Shown here: in pieces, positions 17,599 to 26,935 of the stretch
How the letters are laid out: the number at the start of each line of letters is the position of its first letter
Position numbering within the stretch: position 1 is the stretch's first letter
Assembly: GCF_001751365.1 (NCBI RefSeq)
Contig: NZ_LJGT01000041.1
Coordinates: 1,543,045 to 1,607,044 of the forward strand
Length of the DNA stretch: 64,000 nucleotides
Direction of reading: 5' to 3'
From: Streptomyces abyssalis
GTDB taxonomy: Bacteria > Actinomycetota > Actinomycetes > Streptomycetales > Streptomycetaceae
Translations under genes and position numbers: made by a program
Notes under the pieces: generated by a model
What the model was told of the DNA's origin: nothing
Seen by the model: only the letters and a program-made list of their open reading frames with translations
Databases searched by the model: none

Positions 17599-18153
17599 AT
17601 GCTGAGGGGGAACAAGGTCGGGCTCAGGGCCCGGCACGAGGACGACATCCCGGTCCTGCAGGCCGAGTTGCACGACGACGTGGCCAACGCAGCGCGGGCC
17701 CAGGGCCGGCCGTGGCGGCCGATCACGCCGGGCTCGAAGGAATCGCAGTTCGTGGTGGACGACAAAAAGCAGGGGCACGTCCCGTTCTCCGTGGTGGAGC
17801 TGGACGGCGGCGCCCTGGTCGGCGCCGCGACGCTGTGGGGCATCGACGATCACAACCGGTCCGCGCACATCGGGCTGGGGCTGCTGCCGTCCTCCCGCGG
17901 CAGGGGCTACGGGACAGACGTGGTCGCGGTGCTGTGCCACTACGGTTTCGTCGTGCGCGGCCTGCAGCGGCTGCAGATCGAGACGCTGTCGGACAACGCG
18001 GCGATGCTGCGCTCCGCCGAGCGCAGCGGCTTCGTACGTGAGGGCGTGCTGCGCTCCTCGGCCTGGGTGCTGGGCGAGTTCATGGACGAGGTGCTGCTCG
18101 GCCTCCTCGTCCAGGACTGGAAGCCGGACTCGAAGCAGTACTCGAAGGGCTAG
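17599..18153 (+). CDS. GNAT family N-acetyltransferase (RimJ/RimL type)
   Basis: 184 residues. The RimJ/RimL-like pattern begins LRGNKVGLRARHEDDIPVL, the acetyl-CoA loop is LLPSSRGRGYGTDVVAVLC near residue 95, and LQIETLSDNAAMLRSAERSG follows. It likely acetylates a small molecule or protein N-terminus. An inverted repeat TATCCGA/TCGGATA (17556-17562 with 17582-17588) lies just before the gene and could be a promoter-linked operator. Confidence 0.85.
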   Translation: MLRGNKVGLRARHEDDIPVLQAELHDDVANAARAQGRPWRPITPGSKESQFVVDDKKQGHVPFSVVELDGGALVGAATLWGIDDHNRSAHIGLGLLPSSRGRGYGTDVVAVLCHYGFVVRGLQRLQIETLSDNAAMLRSAERSGFVREGVLRSSAWVLGEFMDEVLLGLLVQDWKPDSKQYSKG

Positions 18154-18314
18154 AGCTGCGGCCTGCCGGTCGGAGCCGGGCCGCGGAGCCGGGGACGGAC
18201 GACGGCGGGTCAGGACGGCGCGTCGTCCCGTCCGGCGATCGCGGCACACCGATGATTCCCGGCCTTCGGCGCGGTCGTACGGGGAGACCCGCACCGACTT
18301 CGCAGAGGGACGGC

Positions 18315-18878
18315 ATGCGCACACTCGCGATCACCCAGAACATCACCGTCGACGGCGCCGTCGAAATGATCACTGACTGGTTCGACCCTCAGGGCCAGGG
18401 CGCCCCGGACATGAGCGACGTCCTGGAGGAGAACCAGCGGCAGAGCAGCCGGGCCGACGCCGTGCTCCTGGGCCGGCAGACCTTCGAGGACTTCCGCGGC
18501 TACTGGCCGCTGCAGACCGACGACACCACAGGCGTCACCGACTACCTCAACCGGGTGCAGAAGTACGTCGTCTCCTCCTCGCTCACAGATCCCCGGTGGG
18601 AGAACTCGACAGTGCTGGCGGGCGACCCGGTCGAAGAGGTGGCCTCGCTGAAGTCCGGTAGCGGCAAGGACATCGTGCTCACCGGCAGCATCACCCTGGC
18701 GCACGCGGTGATCGGGGCGGGACTGGCGGACGAGTACCGCCTCTTCGTGTATCCCGTCGTTCAGGGCCGCGGCCGGCGCCTGTTCCCGGACGGGTACGAG
18801 ATCCCGCGGCTGCGCCTGCTGGAGTCGAAGGCGTTCCGCAGCGGGATCACCCTGCAGCGCTACGCCCCTGTCCGCTGA
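18315..18878 (+). CDS. dihydrofolate reductase family protein (RibD C-terminal type)
   Basis: 187 residues with the reductase fold: LAITQNITVDGAVEM at the start, VLLGRQTFEDFRGYW near residue 52, KYVVSSSLTDPRW near 88 and DIVLTGSITLAHAVIGAGLADEYRLFVYPVVQGRGRRLF, seen as DEYRLFVYPVVQGRGRRLF. This family reduces unknown pteridine-like or other substrates with NADPH; it is not the folate-pathway DHFR. The ATG at 18315 is preceded by GAGGGACGG. Confidence 0.85.
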   Translation: MRTLAITQNITVDGAVEMITDWFDPQGQGAPDMSDVLEENQRQSSRADAVLLGRQTFEDFRGYWPLQTDDTTGVTDYLNRVQKYVVSSSLTDPRWENSTVLAGDPVEEVASLKSGSGKDIVLTGSITLAHAVIGAGLADEYRLFVYPVVQGRGRRLFPDGYEIPRLRLLESKAFRSGITLQRYAPVR

Positions 18879-19133
18879 GGCGGCGCCTTCTCATCGCTCC
18901 ATCACCCCTGTTCCCGCGCCCACTTCGCACGGAGGAGCGGGGGAGCGGGTGTGCGTGAGCGCCCCGCGTCGCAATGGCTGCTTTTGCACGGTGCAGAACA
19001 TGTCATCACTACCGACCGGTAGCCGGAACTTTCCCCTCCGTCCATGATGAGACGTGAACATGCCACCGGGCCCCACGCCGTTCCGGCGAGGGGCCATCCC
19101 AAGTCGGTTTCGCGACTCAGGAGTGAACCCCCC

Positions 19134-19859
19134 ATGCATGGACGTAACTGGAAGAAGCGGATCTCGGTGTCCGTCGCCGGAGCGGCCGTCGCGACGGTGA
19201 CGGCCGTCGGTGTGGCTCCCGCCACGGCCGCGCCCCCGCAGGCCCCGGCGACGGCGCAGGCGCCCGCCACCGCGCCCGCCGACTCGCAGGCGGCGCCCGC
19301 GACTTCGGCCGTGACCTTCGCCGGGCCGCACGGCGCCGACGGCCACTCCGCGCTCGCGGAAGAGGTCGACTACGAACAGTGGAAGCGCGACGTGAGCGCG
19401 GTCACGGACGAGGCACGCCCGTACCTCGAAGAGCGCATCTCGCAGGGCGGCGGCGAGAAGATGGCGATCGTCCTCGACATCGACAACACCTCGCTGGAGA
19501 CGCACTTCCACCCCATCTGGGAGCTGCCGACGCCCGCGGTCGAGCAGACTCTGGACCTCGCCCGCTACGCCGACTCCCAAGGCGTGGCCGTCTACTTCGT
19601 CACCGCCCGCCCGGGCATCATCTACGGGCTCACCAAGGACAACCTGGAGAAGGAAGGCTTCCCGATCTCCGGTCTGTACGTGCGTGACCTGCCGGACATC
19701 TTCGACGAGGTCAGCAAGTACAAGACCGCCAAGCGGGCCGAGATCGAGTCCAAGGGCTACAAGATCATCGCCAACATCGGCAACACTCCGACGGACGTCG
19801 TGGGCGGGCACGCCGAGAAGACCTTCAAACTGCCGGACTACGACGGCGCGTTGAGCTGA
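19134..19859 (+). CDS. secreted HAD-family acid phosphatase
   Basis: 241 residues. A signal peptide covers about residues 1-32 (RNWKKR, hydrophobic core, APATAAPP), then an Ala/Pro/Thr-rich stretch to about residue 65. The catalytic Asp pair is in VLDIDNTSLETHF, with FVTARPG as motif II, KYKTAKR carrying the motif III lysine and IIANIGNTPTDVVGG as motif IV. This matches class B/C-type acid phosphatases that release phosphate outside the cell. AGGAG lies about ten bases before the ATG. A strong terminator follows. Confidence 0.85.
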   Translation: MHGRNWKKRISVSVAGAAVATVTAVGVAPATAAPPQAPATAQAPATAPADSQAAPATSAVTFAGPHGADGHSALAEEVDYEQWKRDVSAVTDEARPYLEERISQGGGEKMAIVLDIDNTSLETHFHPIWELPTPAVEQTLDLARYADSQGVAVYFVTARPGIIYGLTKDNLEKEGFPISGLYVRDLPDIFDEVSKYKTAKRAEIESKGYKIIANIGNTPTDVVGGHAEKTFKLPDYDGALS

Positions 19860-19902
19860 CCCCGAACGTCTGCCTCTTCAGAGCCTGACCCCCGGAGTGG
19901 CC

Positions 19903-19937
19903 GAACGGCCAGGGCTGCGCGAGAGCCCTGGCCGTTC
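19903..19937 (+). terminator. intrinsic terminator after the acid phosphatase gene
   Basis: Perfect 14-bp stem GAACGGCCAGGGCT (19903-19916) with AGCCCTGGCCGTTC (19924-19937) and a seven-base loop, 43 bases after the stop. The remainder of the 374-base gap up to the next gene shows nothing recognisable. Confidence 0.8.
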
Positions 19938-20233
19938 CCCGTTCGCAGGCACCGCTGCTGAGCGGCCCCGGCGCTGATCTGCGAACCGTCAACGGACCTG
20001 CGGGACTGCGGGGTCCGTCGGCGGCACCGTCCCGGTCGGCATGGGGGCCCGGCCGGAACCGTGTGCCTGCTCACGGAACACGATTCGCGGAGGGTGATGC
20101 CGGGCGAGTGAGTAATCACCGCTCAACTTCCCTGTGTGGCGGTCCCGTCACGTGGGGCAGCCGTTCAGTTCGCCGCATCGTCGCCGTTGCGGTCCCCGGA
20201 CCGCTGTCCGGCGAGATCACATAGGGTCGGCGG

Positions 20234-20854
20234 ATGGCGAAGTACTTCGACGTGCACCCCGACAATCCGCAACCGCGCACCATCAGCACGGTGGCCGACA
20301 GTCTCCGCTCCGGCGCGCTCGTCGCGTATCCGACGGACTCCTGTTTCGCGCTGGGATGCCAGCTGGGCAGCCGCGACGGCATGGACCGGATCCGGTCGAT
20401 CCGCAACCTCGACGACCGTCACCACTTCACGCTCGTGTGCCAGAACTTCGCGCAGCTGGGCCAGTTCGTCCACGTCGACAACGACGTGTTCCGCGCGATC
20501 AAGGCGGCGACGCCCGGCAGTTACACCTTCATCCTCCCGGCGACCAAGGAGGTGCCGCGCCGTCTGCTGCATCCGAAGAAGAAGACGGTCGGCGTCCGGA
20601 TCCCCGATCACGCCGTGACCCAGGCGCTGCTCGCCGCACTCGGCGAGCCGATGCTCTCCAGCACCCTGCTCCTGCCCGACGAGGACGAACCGATGACGCA
20701 GGGCTGGGAGATCAAGGAAAGGCTCGACCACACGGTGGACGCGGTGATCGACTCGGGGGACTGCGGTACTGAGCCGACCACGGTCATCGACTTCTCGGGC
20801 GGCGGCGCCGAGATCGTACGCCGCGGCGCCGGCGACACCGCGCGCTTCGAATAG
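20234..20854 (+). CDS. L-threonylcarbamoyladenylate synthase-like protein (YrdC/Sua5/YciO family)
   Basis: 206 residues spanning one YrdC domain. Typical stretches are LRSGALVAYPTDSCFALGCQLGS near residue 27 (seen as ALVAYPTDSCFALGCQL), the RHHFTLVCQNFAQL dinucleotide-binding region, PGSYTFILPATKEVPRRL and KKKTVGVRIPDHAV. Family enzymes make threonylcarbamoyl-AMP for tRNA t6A; the length and KYFDVHPDNPQPR start are closer to the YciO branch, where activity is less certain. It is monocistronic. Confidence 0.85.
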   Translation: MAKYFDVHPDNPQPRTISTVADSLRSGALVAYPTDSCFALGCQLGSRDGMDRIRSIRNLDDRHHFTLVCQNFAQLGQFVHVDNDVFRAIKAATPGSYTFILPATKEVPRRLLHPKKKTVGVRIPDHAVTQALLAALGEPMLSSTLLLPDEDEPMTQGWEIKERLDHTVDAVIDSGDCGTEPTTVIDFSGGGAEIVRRGAGDTARFE

Positions 20855-20948
20855 CCGCACCGGTGGCGGGACGCCGCCCGGGCCGGGCGGCACGTCAGTC
20901 ACGGCGCGGCACGGTGCGATAGCACTGCACTGCACACCACCTCACCTC

Positions 20949-20987
20949 ATCGCCCTTCCCCGCACAGGAGACGCGGGGGAGGGCGAT
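20949..20987 (+). terminator. intrinsic terminator
   Basis: Stem ATCGCCCTTCCCCGC (20949-20963) with GCGGGGGAGGGCGAT (20973-20987), one T-G wobble, nine-base loop. It lies 95 bases after the YrdC-family gene and before the GntR operon. Confidence 0.75.
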
Positions 20988-21096
20988 GACGTGTGCGGGG
21001 GTAGTGGCCGTACTCCCGACGCGCGCCTGACCTGCGTACATGCCTCCGCGAACGGGACGGATCCACCGGAGACTTGACAGTCACCGCACCTTCATC

Positions 21097-21128
21097 CACC
21101 CTTTCACTACTCAATTAGTGAAAGGGTG
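21097..21128. promoter_or_regulatory. operator palindrome of the GntR/ABC operon
   Basis: Perfect 13-bp arms CACCCTTTCACTA (21097-21109) and TAGTGAAAGGGTG (21116-21128) separated by six bases. TTGACA (21074-21079) just upstream is a good -35 box, so a repressor bound here would block the promoter. Directly before a GntR regulator gene this is most simply its own operator. Confidence 0.7.
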
Positions 21129-21540
21129 CTGGGGCTTGACCGCAGCAGGATCAATCCAGTTCCGAATCGACCGCAGCAGTGGTGTCGCCACGTACGTGCA
21201 GTTCGTGCAGCAGGTCAGGCAGGCCTTGCGCCTGGGCCTGCTGCAGCCCGGCGACAAACTCCCCACGGCACGCGAGGTCGTGGAGGCGACAGCCGTGAAT
21301 CCCAACACCGTGCTGAAGGCGTACCGCGAGCTGGAGCGCGCGGGGCTGGTCGAAGCGCACCGGGGGCTCGGCACCTTCGTCCGGGACACGGTGAGTGCCG
21401 CTCAGGCCCTCGACTCCCCGTACCGGGCCGGCCTGGAGGACTGGGTTGCCCGCGCCCACGAAGGCGGCCTGGAGCGGGAGGACATGGAGGCCCTCTTCGA
21501 CTCCGTGCTGAACAAACACTTCCCGCAGGAGACCCCATGA
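21118..21540 (+). CDS. GntR family regulator, YtrA/YhcF type
   Basis: About 140 residues. FRIDRSSGVATYVQFVQQV leads into the winged helix (LPTAREVVEATAVNPNTVLKAYRELERAGLV) and a short C-terminal dimerisation part, the size of YtrA-type repressors that control ABC exporters. The start is unclear: homologous proteins begin just before the FRIDR segment, but no ATG or GTG is there (GGATCA-ATC). The GTG at 21118 lies inside the operator and a TTG at 21137 is an alternative. Its stop overlaps the ABC ATPase start (ATGA). Confidence 0.8.
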   Translation: MKGCWGLTAAGSIQFRIDRSSGVATYVQFVQQVRQALRLGLLQPGDKLPTAREVVEATAVNPNTVLKAYRELERAGLVEAHRGLGTFVRDTVSAAQALDSPYRAGLEDWVARAHEGGLEREDMEALFDSVLNKHFPQETP

Positions 21541-22478
21541 ACTACGACGCGTCCGCCCTGGAGGCGACCGGCCTGGGCATGACGTACACGCGCCACAGGA
21601 AGGCCGTGCTCGCCGACTGCTCCTTCCGGCTCCCACAGGGACGCATATGCGCCCTGGTCGGCCCGAACGGCGCCGGCAAGACCACTCTGCTCAGACTCGC
21701 GGCCGGGCTTCTCCGGCCCACCGCCGGGGCCCTCACCGTGCTCGGGCGGACGCCCGCCGAGGCACGTGAACGCATCGCGTACGTCGCCCAGTCCAAGCCG
21801 CTCCACCCGCATCTGTCCGTCGCCGGCACGCTCCGGTACGGCGCGGAACTCAACCGCCGGTCCGGCCGCTGGGACCAGCAGGCCGCCGAACGGATCGCGT
21901 ACGGCGACGGCTCCATCGACCCCGGCGCCAAGATCCGGACGCTGTCCGGAGGGCAGCGCACCCGCGTGGCGCTCGCCCTCGCCTTCGGCAAGCGGGCCGA
22001 ACTGCTGCTGATCGACGAGCCGATGGCGGATCTCGACCCGCTGGCCCGGCAGCAGCTCACGGGAGCGCTGATGTCGTCCGCAGTCGAGGACGGAACCACC
22101 ATCGTGATGTCCTCCCACGTGATCCCCGAACTGGAGGGCACCTGCGACTTCCTGTTCCTGATCGCCGACGGCCGGCTCCGGCTCGGCGGCGGGTTCGAGG
22201 AGGTCATGGCGGCGCACACCCTGCTCACCGGCGCCGCCGCCCCCGGCCCCGGATGCGGGACCGTGATCGAGCAGCGGCCCGCGGGCCGTGGCTGCACGGC
22301 TCTCGTCCGTCCGGACGGTGACCGTCCCGGCGACTGGCTCGCCGAGCGGCCCACCACGGAGGAAGTCCTGCTGGCTCACATCCGCAACACCCAGGCACCG
22401 CCGTTCCTCACCGAGTCCGCCCGCCCCGTCCCCCGTCAGCGCCAGCAGAGCGCCCGGCCGCAGGAGAACGCCGCATGA
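21537..22478 (+). CDS. ABC transporter ATP-binding protein
   Basis: 313 residues. Walker A GPNGAGKTTLLRLAAGLL near residue 42, signature LSGGQRTRVALALAFG near 140 and Walker B LLLIDEPMADLDPLA are intact. The C-terminal 90 residues are a Pro/Arg-rich extension outside the nucleotide-binding domain. It overlaps the regulator gene before it and the permease gene after it by four bases each, so a GntR-controlled exporter of an unknown compound is likely. Confidence 0.9.
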   Translation: MNYDASALEATGLGMTYTRHRKAVLADCSFRLPQGRICALVGPNGAGKTTLLRLAAGLLRPTAGALTVLGRTPAEARERIAYVAQSKPLHPHLSVAGTLRYGAELNRRSGRWDQQAAERIAYGDGSIDPGAKIRTLSGGQRTRVALALAFGKRAELLLIDEPMADLDPLARQQLTGALMSSAVEDGTTIVMSSHVIPELEGTCDFLFLIADGRLRLGGGFEEVMAAHTLLTGAAAPGPGCGTVIEQRPAGRGCTALVRPDGDRPGDWLAERPTTEEVLLAHIRNTQAPPFLTESARPVPRQRQQSARPQENAA

Positions 22479-23419
22479 GCAGCACCCCCACCAAGGCCCG
22501 CACGCCCGCCCCAGCCCCGGCAGGCGCCGAGCGCCGCGGAACGCGGTTCGGCACGGTGCTCCAGGTGCACCGCACGGCGCTGTGGATCTGGATCGCCTTC
22601 GTGGTGATCTCGGCAGCGTTCCTTCTCTGGCTGCGCTACGGCCCGGACGCGAGCGCCGCCGCGCAGTTCCAGGCCGAGTGCGAGACCCTGACCCGCACCG
22701 GCCGCTGCAGCGCGTTCTCCGACGACGCCGCGGCCGTCCGCTGGTACGAGTACATCGGTACGGATCTGGTGTCGCTCCTGCGCAACCTCCCCCCGGTCGT
22801 CGCCGGATGGGCCGCTGCCGTACTGATCGGGCGCGAGCTGGAGAACGGCACCGCCGAGCTGGCCTGGACGCAGTCCATCAGCCCCGCCCGCTGGCTCGCG
22901 GAGAAGCTCGTCGTCCCCGCGGTGTTCATCACCGCCGGCACGGGCCTCCTCGTCCTCGGGCTGCGCGGTTTCATCGACTGGACCGCCGCGCACCGGCTGC
23001 TCGCCGCGGGCTACCAGACCAACGACGCCTTCTTCGCCCTGGGTCCCTCGCTCGTCGCACATGCCCTGCTCGGCCTGGCAGCCGGCGTCCTCGCCGCCCT
23101 CCTCACCCGCAGGATGCTGCCCGCGCTGGCTGCCGGAGCCCTCACCACCTGGGCCGTCGCCTGGCTCGTCAACCCGTGGCGCACCGAGATCTGGCCGGCG
23201 GTCGCGCGTACCGCGAAGGGCGAGGGCCCCTTCGGCTTCACGGCGTGGGCCTGTAAGTACGACCAGGCCGACCACAAGTACTCGGTCGACGCCTGCATGG
23301 GCGCCCGGCCGGCCTCCAACTTCTGGCCCGCTCAGCTCACCGAGACGGGCTTCGTCCTCCTCCTCGCCGTCCTCGTCGTGGCAGGCGCCTTCTGGTGCCT
23401 TCGCCGGCGTACGGGCTGA
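22475..23419 (+). CDS. ABC-2 type transporter permease
   Basis: 314 residues with six predicted membrane segments: one near residues 37-54, a large extracellular loop, then LPPVVAGWAAAVLIGREL, VVPAVFITAGTGLLVLGLRG and three more towards WPAQLTETGFVLLLAVLVVAGAF, seen as FVLLLAVLVVAGAFWCL. The segment ELENGTAELAWTQSISPARWL is typical of actinobacterial ABC-2 permeases partnered with YtrA-regulated ATPases. Last gene of the operon. Confidence 0.8.
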   Translation: MSSTPTKARTPAPAPAGAERRGTRFGTVLQVHRTALWIWIAFVVISAAFLLWLRYGPDASAAAQFQAECETLTRTGRCSAFSDDAAAVRWYEYIGTDLVSLLRNLPPVVAGWAAAVLIGRELENGTAELAWTQSISPARWLAEKLVVPAVFITAGTGLLVLGLRGFIDWTAAHRLLAAGYQTNDAFFALGPSLVAHALLGLAAGVLAALLTRRMLPALAAGALTTWAVAWLVNPWRTEIWPAVARTAKGEGPFGFTAWACKYDQADHKYSVDACMGARPASNFWPAQLTETGFVLLLAVLVVAGAFWCLRRRTG

Positions 23420-23638
23420 CGACGGGGGTGCGCGGTGGAGATCCGGTCCGGGGAGGTGTGGTCCCGTACGAGCAGTCCGGCTGCAACCAATCGAGCCCGT
23501 GCTGCGTGCTGTGAAATGAGACTCGACGAAAGGAACAAGCCACGGTGCAGTAGGGATCGCCCAGGGCCGAAGACCCAGCCGCCCAGTCCGGGGGCGGCCC
23601 GGCCCGCAGGGCACCCGGGCTCTGCGGAAGGGGGATCA

Positions 23639-26281
23639 ATGGTCGACGCGATGACGTGGCCGTTCGTCGGGCGGGACAGGGAGACCGCCGCGTTCGACGA
23701 GGCCCTGGCCGACGGGTCGTGCCACGCGTTCATCCTGCACGGCCCGCAGGGAGTCGGGAAATCCCAGCTCGCGAACGTCTGCCGGCGCCGTGCCGAACAG
23801 GCCGGCCATGCCACGGGCAGGACGATAAGCGTGCCCCAAAGTCTCGCCTCCCCCTTGGCCTCCGTCGCCCATCTCCTTCCCCAGGACGTGCGTGCCGACG
23901 ACCCGGTGACCCTGTTCAGGAGGACCCGCGACGCCCTGACCGAGCTCGACGGCGACGCCTCGTCCCAGGAGGTACGACGCCGGTTCGTCCTCCTCGTCGA
24001 CGATCTCGACAGCCTGGACGAGTCGACCGCCAACCTGGCGGGACAGCTCCTGGAGGCCGGAGTCCTCTTCCTCGCGGGCACCGTGAGTTCCCTGAAGGAG
24101 CTGAAGCCGGTCGCGTTCTCGCTGCAGGCCTCCGAGGCGGCGCGGAGGATCGATCTGCGGGGGCTGAGCGAGGCCGAGGTGGGCGACGCGATGAGCAGCG
24201 CGCTCGGCGGACCGGTCGAGCCCCGCACGGTCGCGATGATGCACAGGGCGAGCGAGGGAAGCCCGCGCTACCTCAGGGAGTTCGTGCTGTGCTCGTTGTC
24301 CACGGGCGCCCTCGTGGACGACGGTGAGTCGTGGGCGCTCGTCTCGGAGGTGGGCCCGACGCCGCTCCTGGAGTCCCTGCTGGAGAGACGGCTGGCCGGC
24401 GTCACACCGGCCGCTCGCACGACGCTGAACAGAATCGCCCTCTGCCAGCCCGTCGACGCCGCCGGCCTTCCCGGCGGCGTGACCGACGAGCTCGAATCCC
24501 TCGGCCTCGTACGGGCGTCGCGCGACGGCCGGCGTGAATCGGTGTCACTGAGGCATCCGGCACACGAGAAGGTGCTCCGGCTGGCGATCCCCTCCTCCGA
24601 GAGACGCCGGATATTCGAGGAGGAGACCGCGCTCGTCCGGGCATGGGGAGCCAGACGCCGCACGGACCAGATCCGCATCGCCTCCTGGCAGCTGTCCGCC
24701 ACGGGATCGGCCGATCCGGAGACGCTCCTGCAGGCCGCGAGGCTGGCCCGCCGGGACCAGGACTTCCGCCAGGTCTCCGAGTTCGCCGAGGCCGCATGCC
24801 GGGTCGGCGAGGACTTCGAACCCCGTCTCCTCCTGGCCGAGTCCCTCTACGAACTCGGTGATCTCCCCGGCGCCTGGAAGGTGTTCGAGGACGCCACGGA
24901 CAGAGCGGTCCACGATCCGGACCGGCTGCTCCTCGCGCTCGGCAAGTGCAGGCTGCTGGCATGGGGACTCATCGACGACGAACAGGCCCTGGACGTCACC
25001 GCCGAAGCGATGCGCTCGATCACCGGGACGCCGTACCGCGACGTGCTGAAGGCCGCTCGCGGGGCGGTCTTCATGGCGTTCGGCCGGCCCGCCGAGGCAC
25101 TGCAGGCCCTGAGCGACGTCCGGTTCGACGGCAACGACCAGGCGGGCATCGTCGGCAAAGGCCCGCTCGCCGCGGCCACCGTGGCGACCGGCCGCGTGGA
25201 CGAAGGACTCGAACTGGCCCGGGAGGCATACCAGGACCGTCTCGGGCTGGAGGACTCCTCGGCGATCCCCCATCCCGTCCAGTACCTCAACACCGTGATG
25301 TTCGCGCTGGAGGAGGCAGGCAGGCTCGACGAGGCATACAGAACCGGCCAACAGGGGTGGGAAGAGGCGCTCGCCGCCGACGCGGCGGGTGCGGAGGGCT
25401 GGATCGCCGCGGCGCTCGCGCGCTGTTCGCTGCTGCGCGGCCGTCCCCTCGACGCCGAACGCTGGGCTTCTCAGGCGGCATCCGTGGCGGGGCGGCATTC
25501 ACTGCGCGGGACGCTGCACATGGCACTGGCGCGGAAGGCGGAGGCGGCCGCGCTGAAGGGCGACGTTGCGACCGCGGAGAAGTCGCTGAACGAGTGCGAG
25601 GACCTGCCGGAATGGGGCGCCTTCCGCTCCGAACTGCCCCTGGGCCGCGCATGGTTGGCCGTCGCGAAAGGAAACGTGCGGGAAGGCCGGAACGTGCTGT
25701 GGGAGGCGGTCGCCTCCGCGCGGACCGCCGGTCATCTGGCCAGCGAATCCAGGCTCCTGGTGGACATCGCACGGCTCGGTGACGCGAAGGGCGCTCTCGC
25801 AGGGCTGCGCGGAATCTCCGGCGCCATGGACGGTGAACTGTTCCGGACCCGCCTCTCCTGTGTCCGCGCCCTGGCCGAGGGCGACCCCGAGGGGCTTCTC
25901 GACAGCGCGCAGGCCCTGCGGCGTACCGGATCCGTGATGCTTGCCGCCGAGGCCGCGGCCTCGGCCTGCCTGCACTGGGGCAACAGAGGCGAACAGCGCT
26001 CCGCCGCAGCCGCCGAGAATCTCTCCTTCGCACTGCGAGGCCACTGTCAGGGCGCCGCCAGCCCAGGGCTCTCGCTGCTGGGAGTGGCCAAGCATCTGAC
26101 GCGGAGAGAAGCCGAGATCACCGATCTCGTGTGCTCAGGCCTCACCAATGCGGAGGTCGCCGGAACGCTCACCGTCTCCAAGCGCACCGTCGACAATCAT
26201 CTGCAGAACATCTACCGGAAACTGGGCGTACGCAACCGCGCGGCGCTGCAGGCGGAACACCTCAGGCAGAACGGCAACTGA
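23639..26281 (+). CDS. large LuxR-family regulator with AAA ATPase domain (LAL type)
   Basis: 880 residues. The N-terminal ATPase has Walker A GPQGVGKSQLA near residue 38 and Walker B FVLLVDDLDSLDE near residue 118. The middle 500 residues are helical, TPR-like. The C-terminal LuxR helix-turn-helix covers about the last 65 residues (LTRREAEITDLVCSGLTNAE, VSKRTVDNHLQNIYRKLGV). The ATG at 23639 follows AAGGGGGAT; the upstream in-frame stretch is non-coding. LAL regulators often activate nearby operons; here the closest downstream gene is the secreted protease, but no biosynthetic cluster is present. Confidence 0.9.
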   Translation: MVDAMTWPFVGRDRETAAFDEALADGSCHAFILHGPQGVGKSQLANVCRRRAEQAGHATGRTISVPQSLASPLASVAHLLPQDVRADDPVTLFRRTRDALTELDGDASSQEVRRRFVLLVDDLDSLDESTANLAGQLLEAGVLFLAGTVSSLKELKPVAFSLQASEAARRIDLRGLSEAEVGDAMSSALGGPVEPRTVAMMHRASEGSPRYLREFVLCSLSTGALVDDGESWALVSEVGPTPLLESLLERRLAGVTPAARTTLNRIALCQPVDAAGLPGGVTDELESLGLVRASRDGRRESVSLRHPAHEKVLRLAIPSSERRRIFEEETALVRAWGARRRTDQIRIASWQLSATGSADPETLLQAARLARRDQDFRQVSEFAEAACRVGEDFEPRLLLAESLYELGDLPGAWKVFEDATDRAVHDPDRLLLALGKCRLLAWGLIDDEQALDVTAEAMRSITGTPYRDVLKAARGAVFMAFGRPAEALQALSDVRFDGNDQAGIVGKGPLAAATVATGRVDEGLELAREAYQDRLGLEDSSAIPHPVQYLNTVMFALEEAGRLDEAYRTGQQGWEEALAADAAGAEGWIAAALARCSLLRGRPLDAERWASQAASVAGRHSLRGTLHMALARKAEAAALKGDVATAEKSLNECEDLPEWGAFRSELPLGRAWLAVAKGNVREGRNVLWEAVASARTAGHLASESRLLVDIARLGDAKGALAGLRGISGAMDGELFRTRLSCVRALAEGDPEGLLDSAQALRRTGSVMLAAEAAASACLHWGNRGEQRSAAAAENLSFALRGHCQGAASPGLSLLGVAKHLTRREAEITDLVCSGLTNAEVAGTLTVSKRTVDNHLQNIYRKLGVRNRAALQAEHLRQNGN

Positions 26282-26935
26282 CGCCCCGTTCCGGCCTGTC
26301 GGACCACGTCGGATCACGTCGGATCACGCAGAGGGGCCGCTGCTCCGCCGGGACCGCCTCGCCGGGGAGTCCCGGAGGGAAGAGCCCCGCGCCCGGCTGC
26401 GGCGGCGACGGATCGCGGCGGGCTTGCCGGGGCGATGGCCTGCCGCCGGTTCCGTCGGTGCGCACCCTCCCCCTGTCCGGGCCGCGGGGCTCTGGCTCAA
26501 CGGCTTCACTCGGTCCTTCCGTCAGCTGTCCGCCGCGCAGGTCTGCGAGGCGGGGACGAAGCGCCGGCGCCGTCACGCAGAAACCCCCCGGTATCTGCCT
26601 GGACGACGTCGGGCAATCGGAATTCACCCCCTTTCCTTTGTGGAATTCCTTCGTGATGCACCGCTCTCACAATTCGCCGAGCGGCTGTCCCGGATGTGAA
26701 GTTACCGCTTCACCCGAGGCCGTGCATGAGTATTCCGTGCTCACATCACGGGAGGTGGAGGGCGCGGAAATCAGGGCCCGGGAAGGTGTGTTGCTCAATT
26801 CTCCGGAACCTCGTTGCGGCGCCGGACGGGCGCTGGTCGACTGACCGCTTGTCAGGGCACGGAACGGTCTGCGGAAACCGGAGTCGATCAGTGGCCCGTC
26901 ACCGTACCGAATTCCCGGAAAAGGAGAAGTGGACC
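26282..26935. other. 654-base gap without a convincing gene
   Basis: Short frames on both strands lack coding bias. A direct repeat GTCGGATCAC occurs twice near 26308-26328. The right half (about 26620-26900) is less GC-rich and probably contains the promoter of the downstream protease gene. Nothing else identified. Confidence 0.5.

Noticed and set aside
23639..26281. LuxR (LAL) gene as a sign of an antibiotic gene cluster
   Set aside because: No synthase, NRPS, PKS or tailoring genes are found around it.
26282..26935. Small frames in the gap after the LuxR gene
   Set aside because: Poor codon bias in all frames and no ribosome sites.
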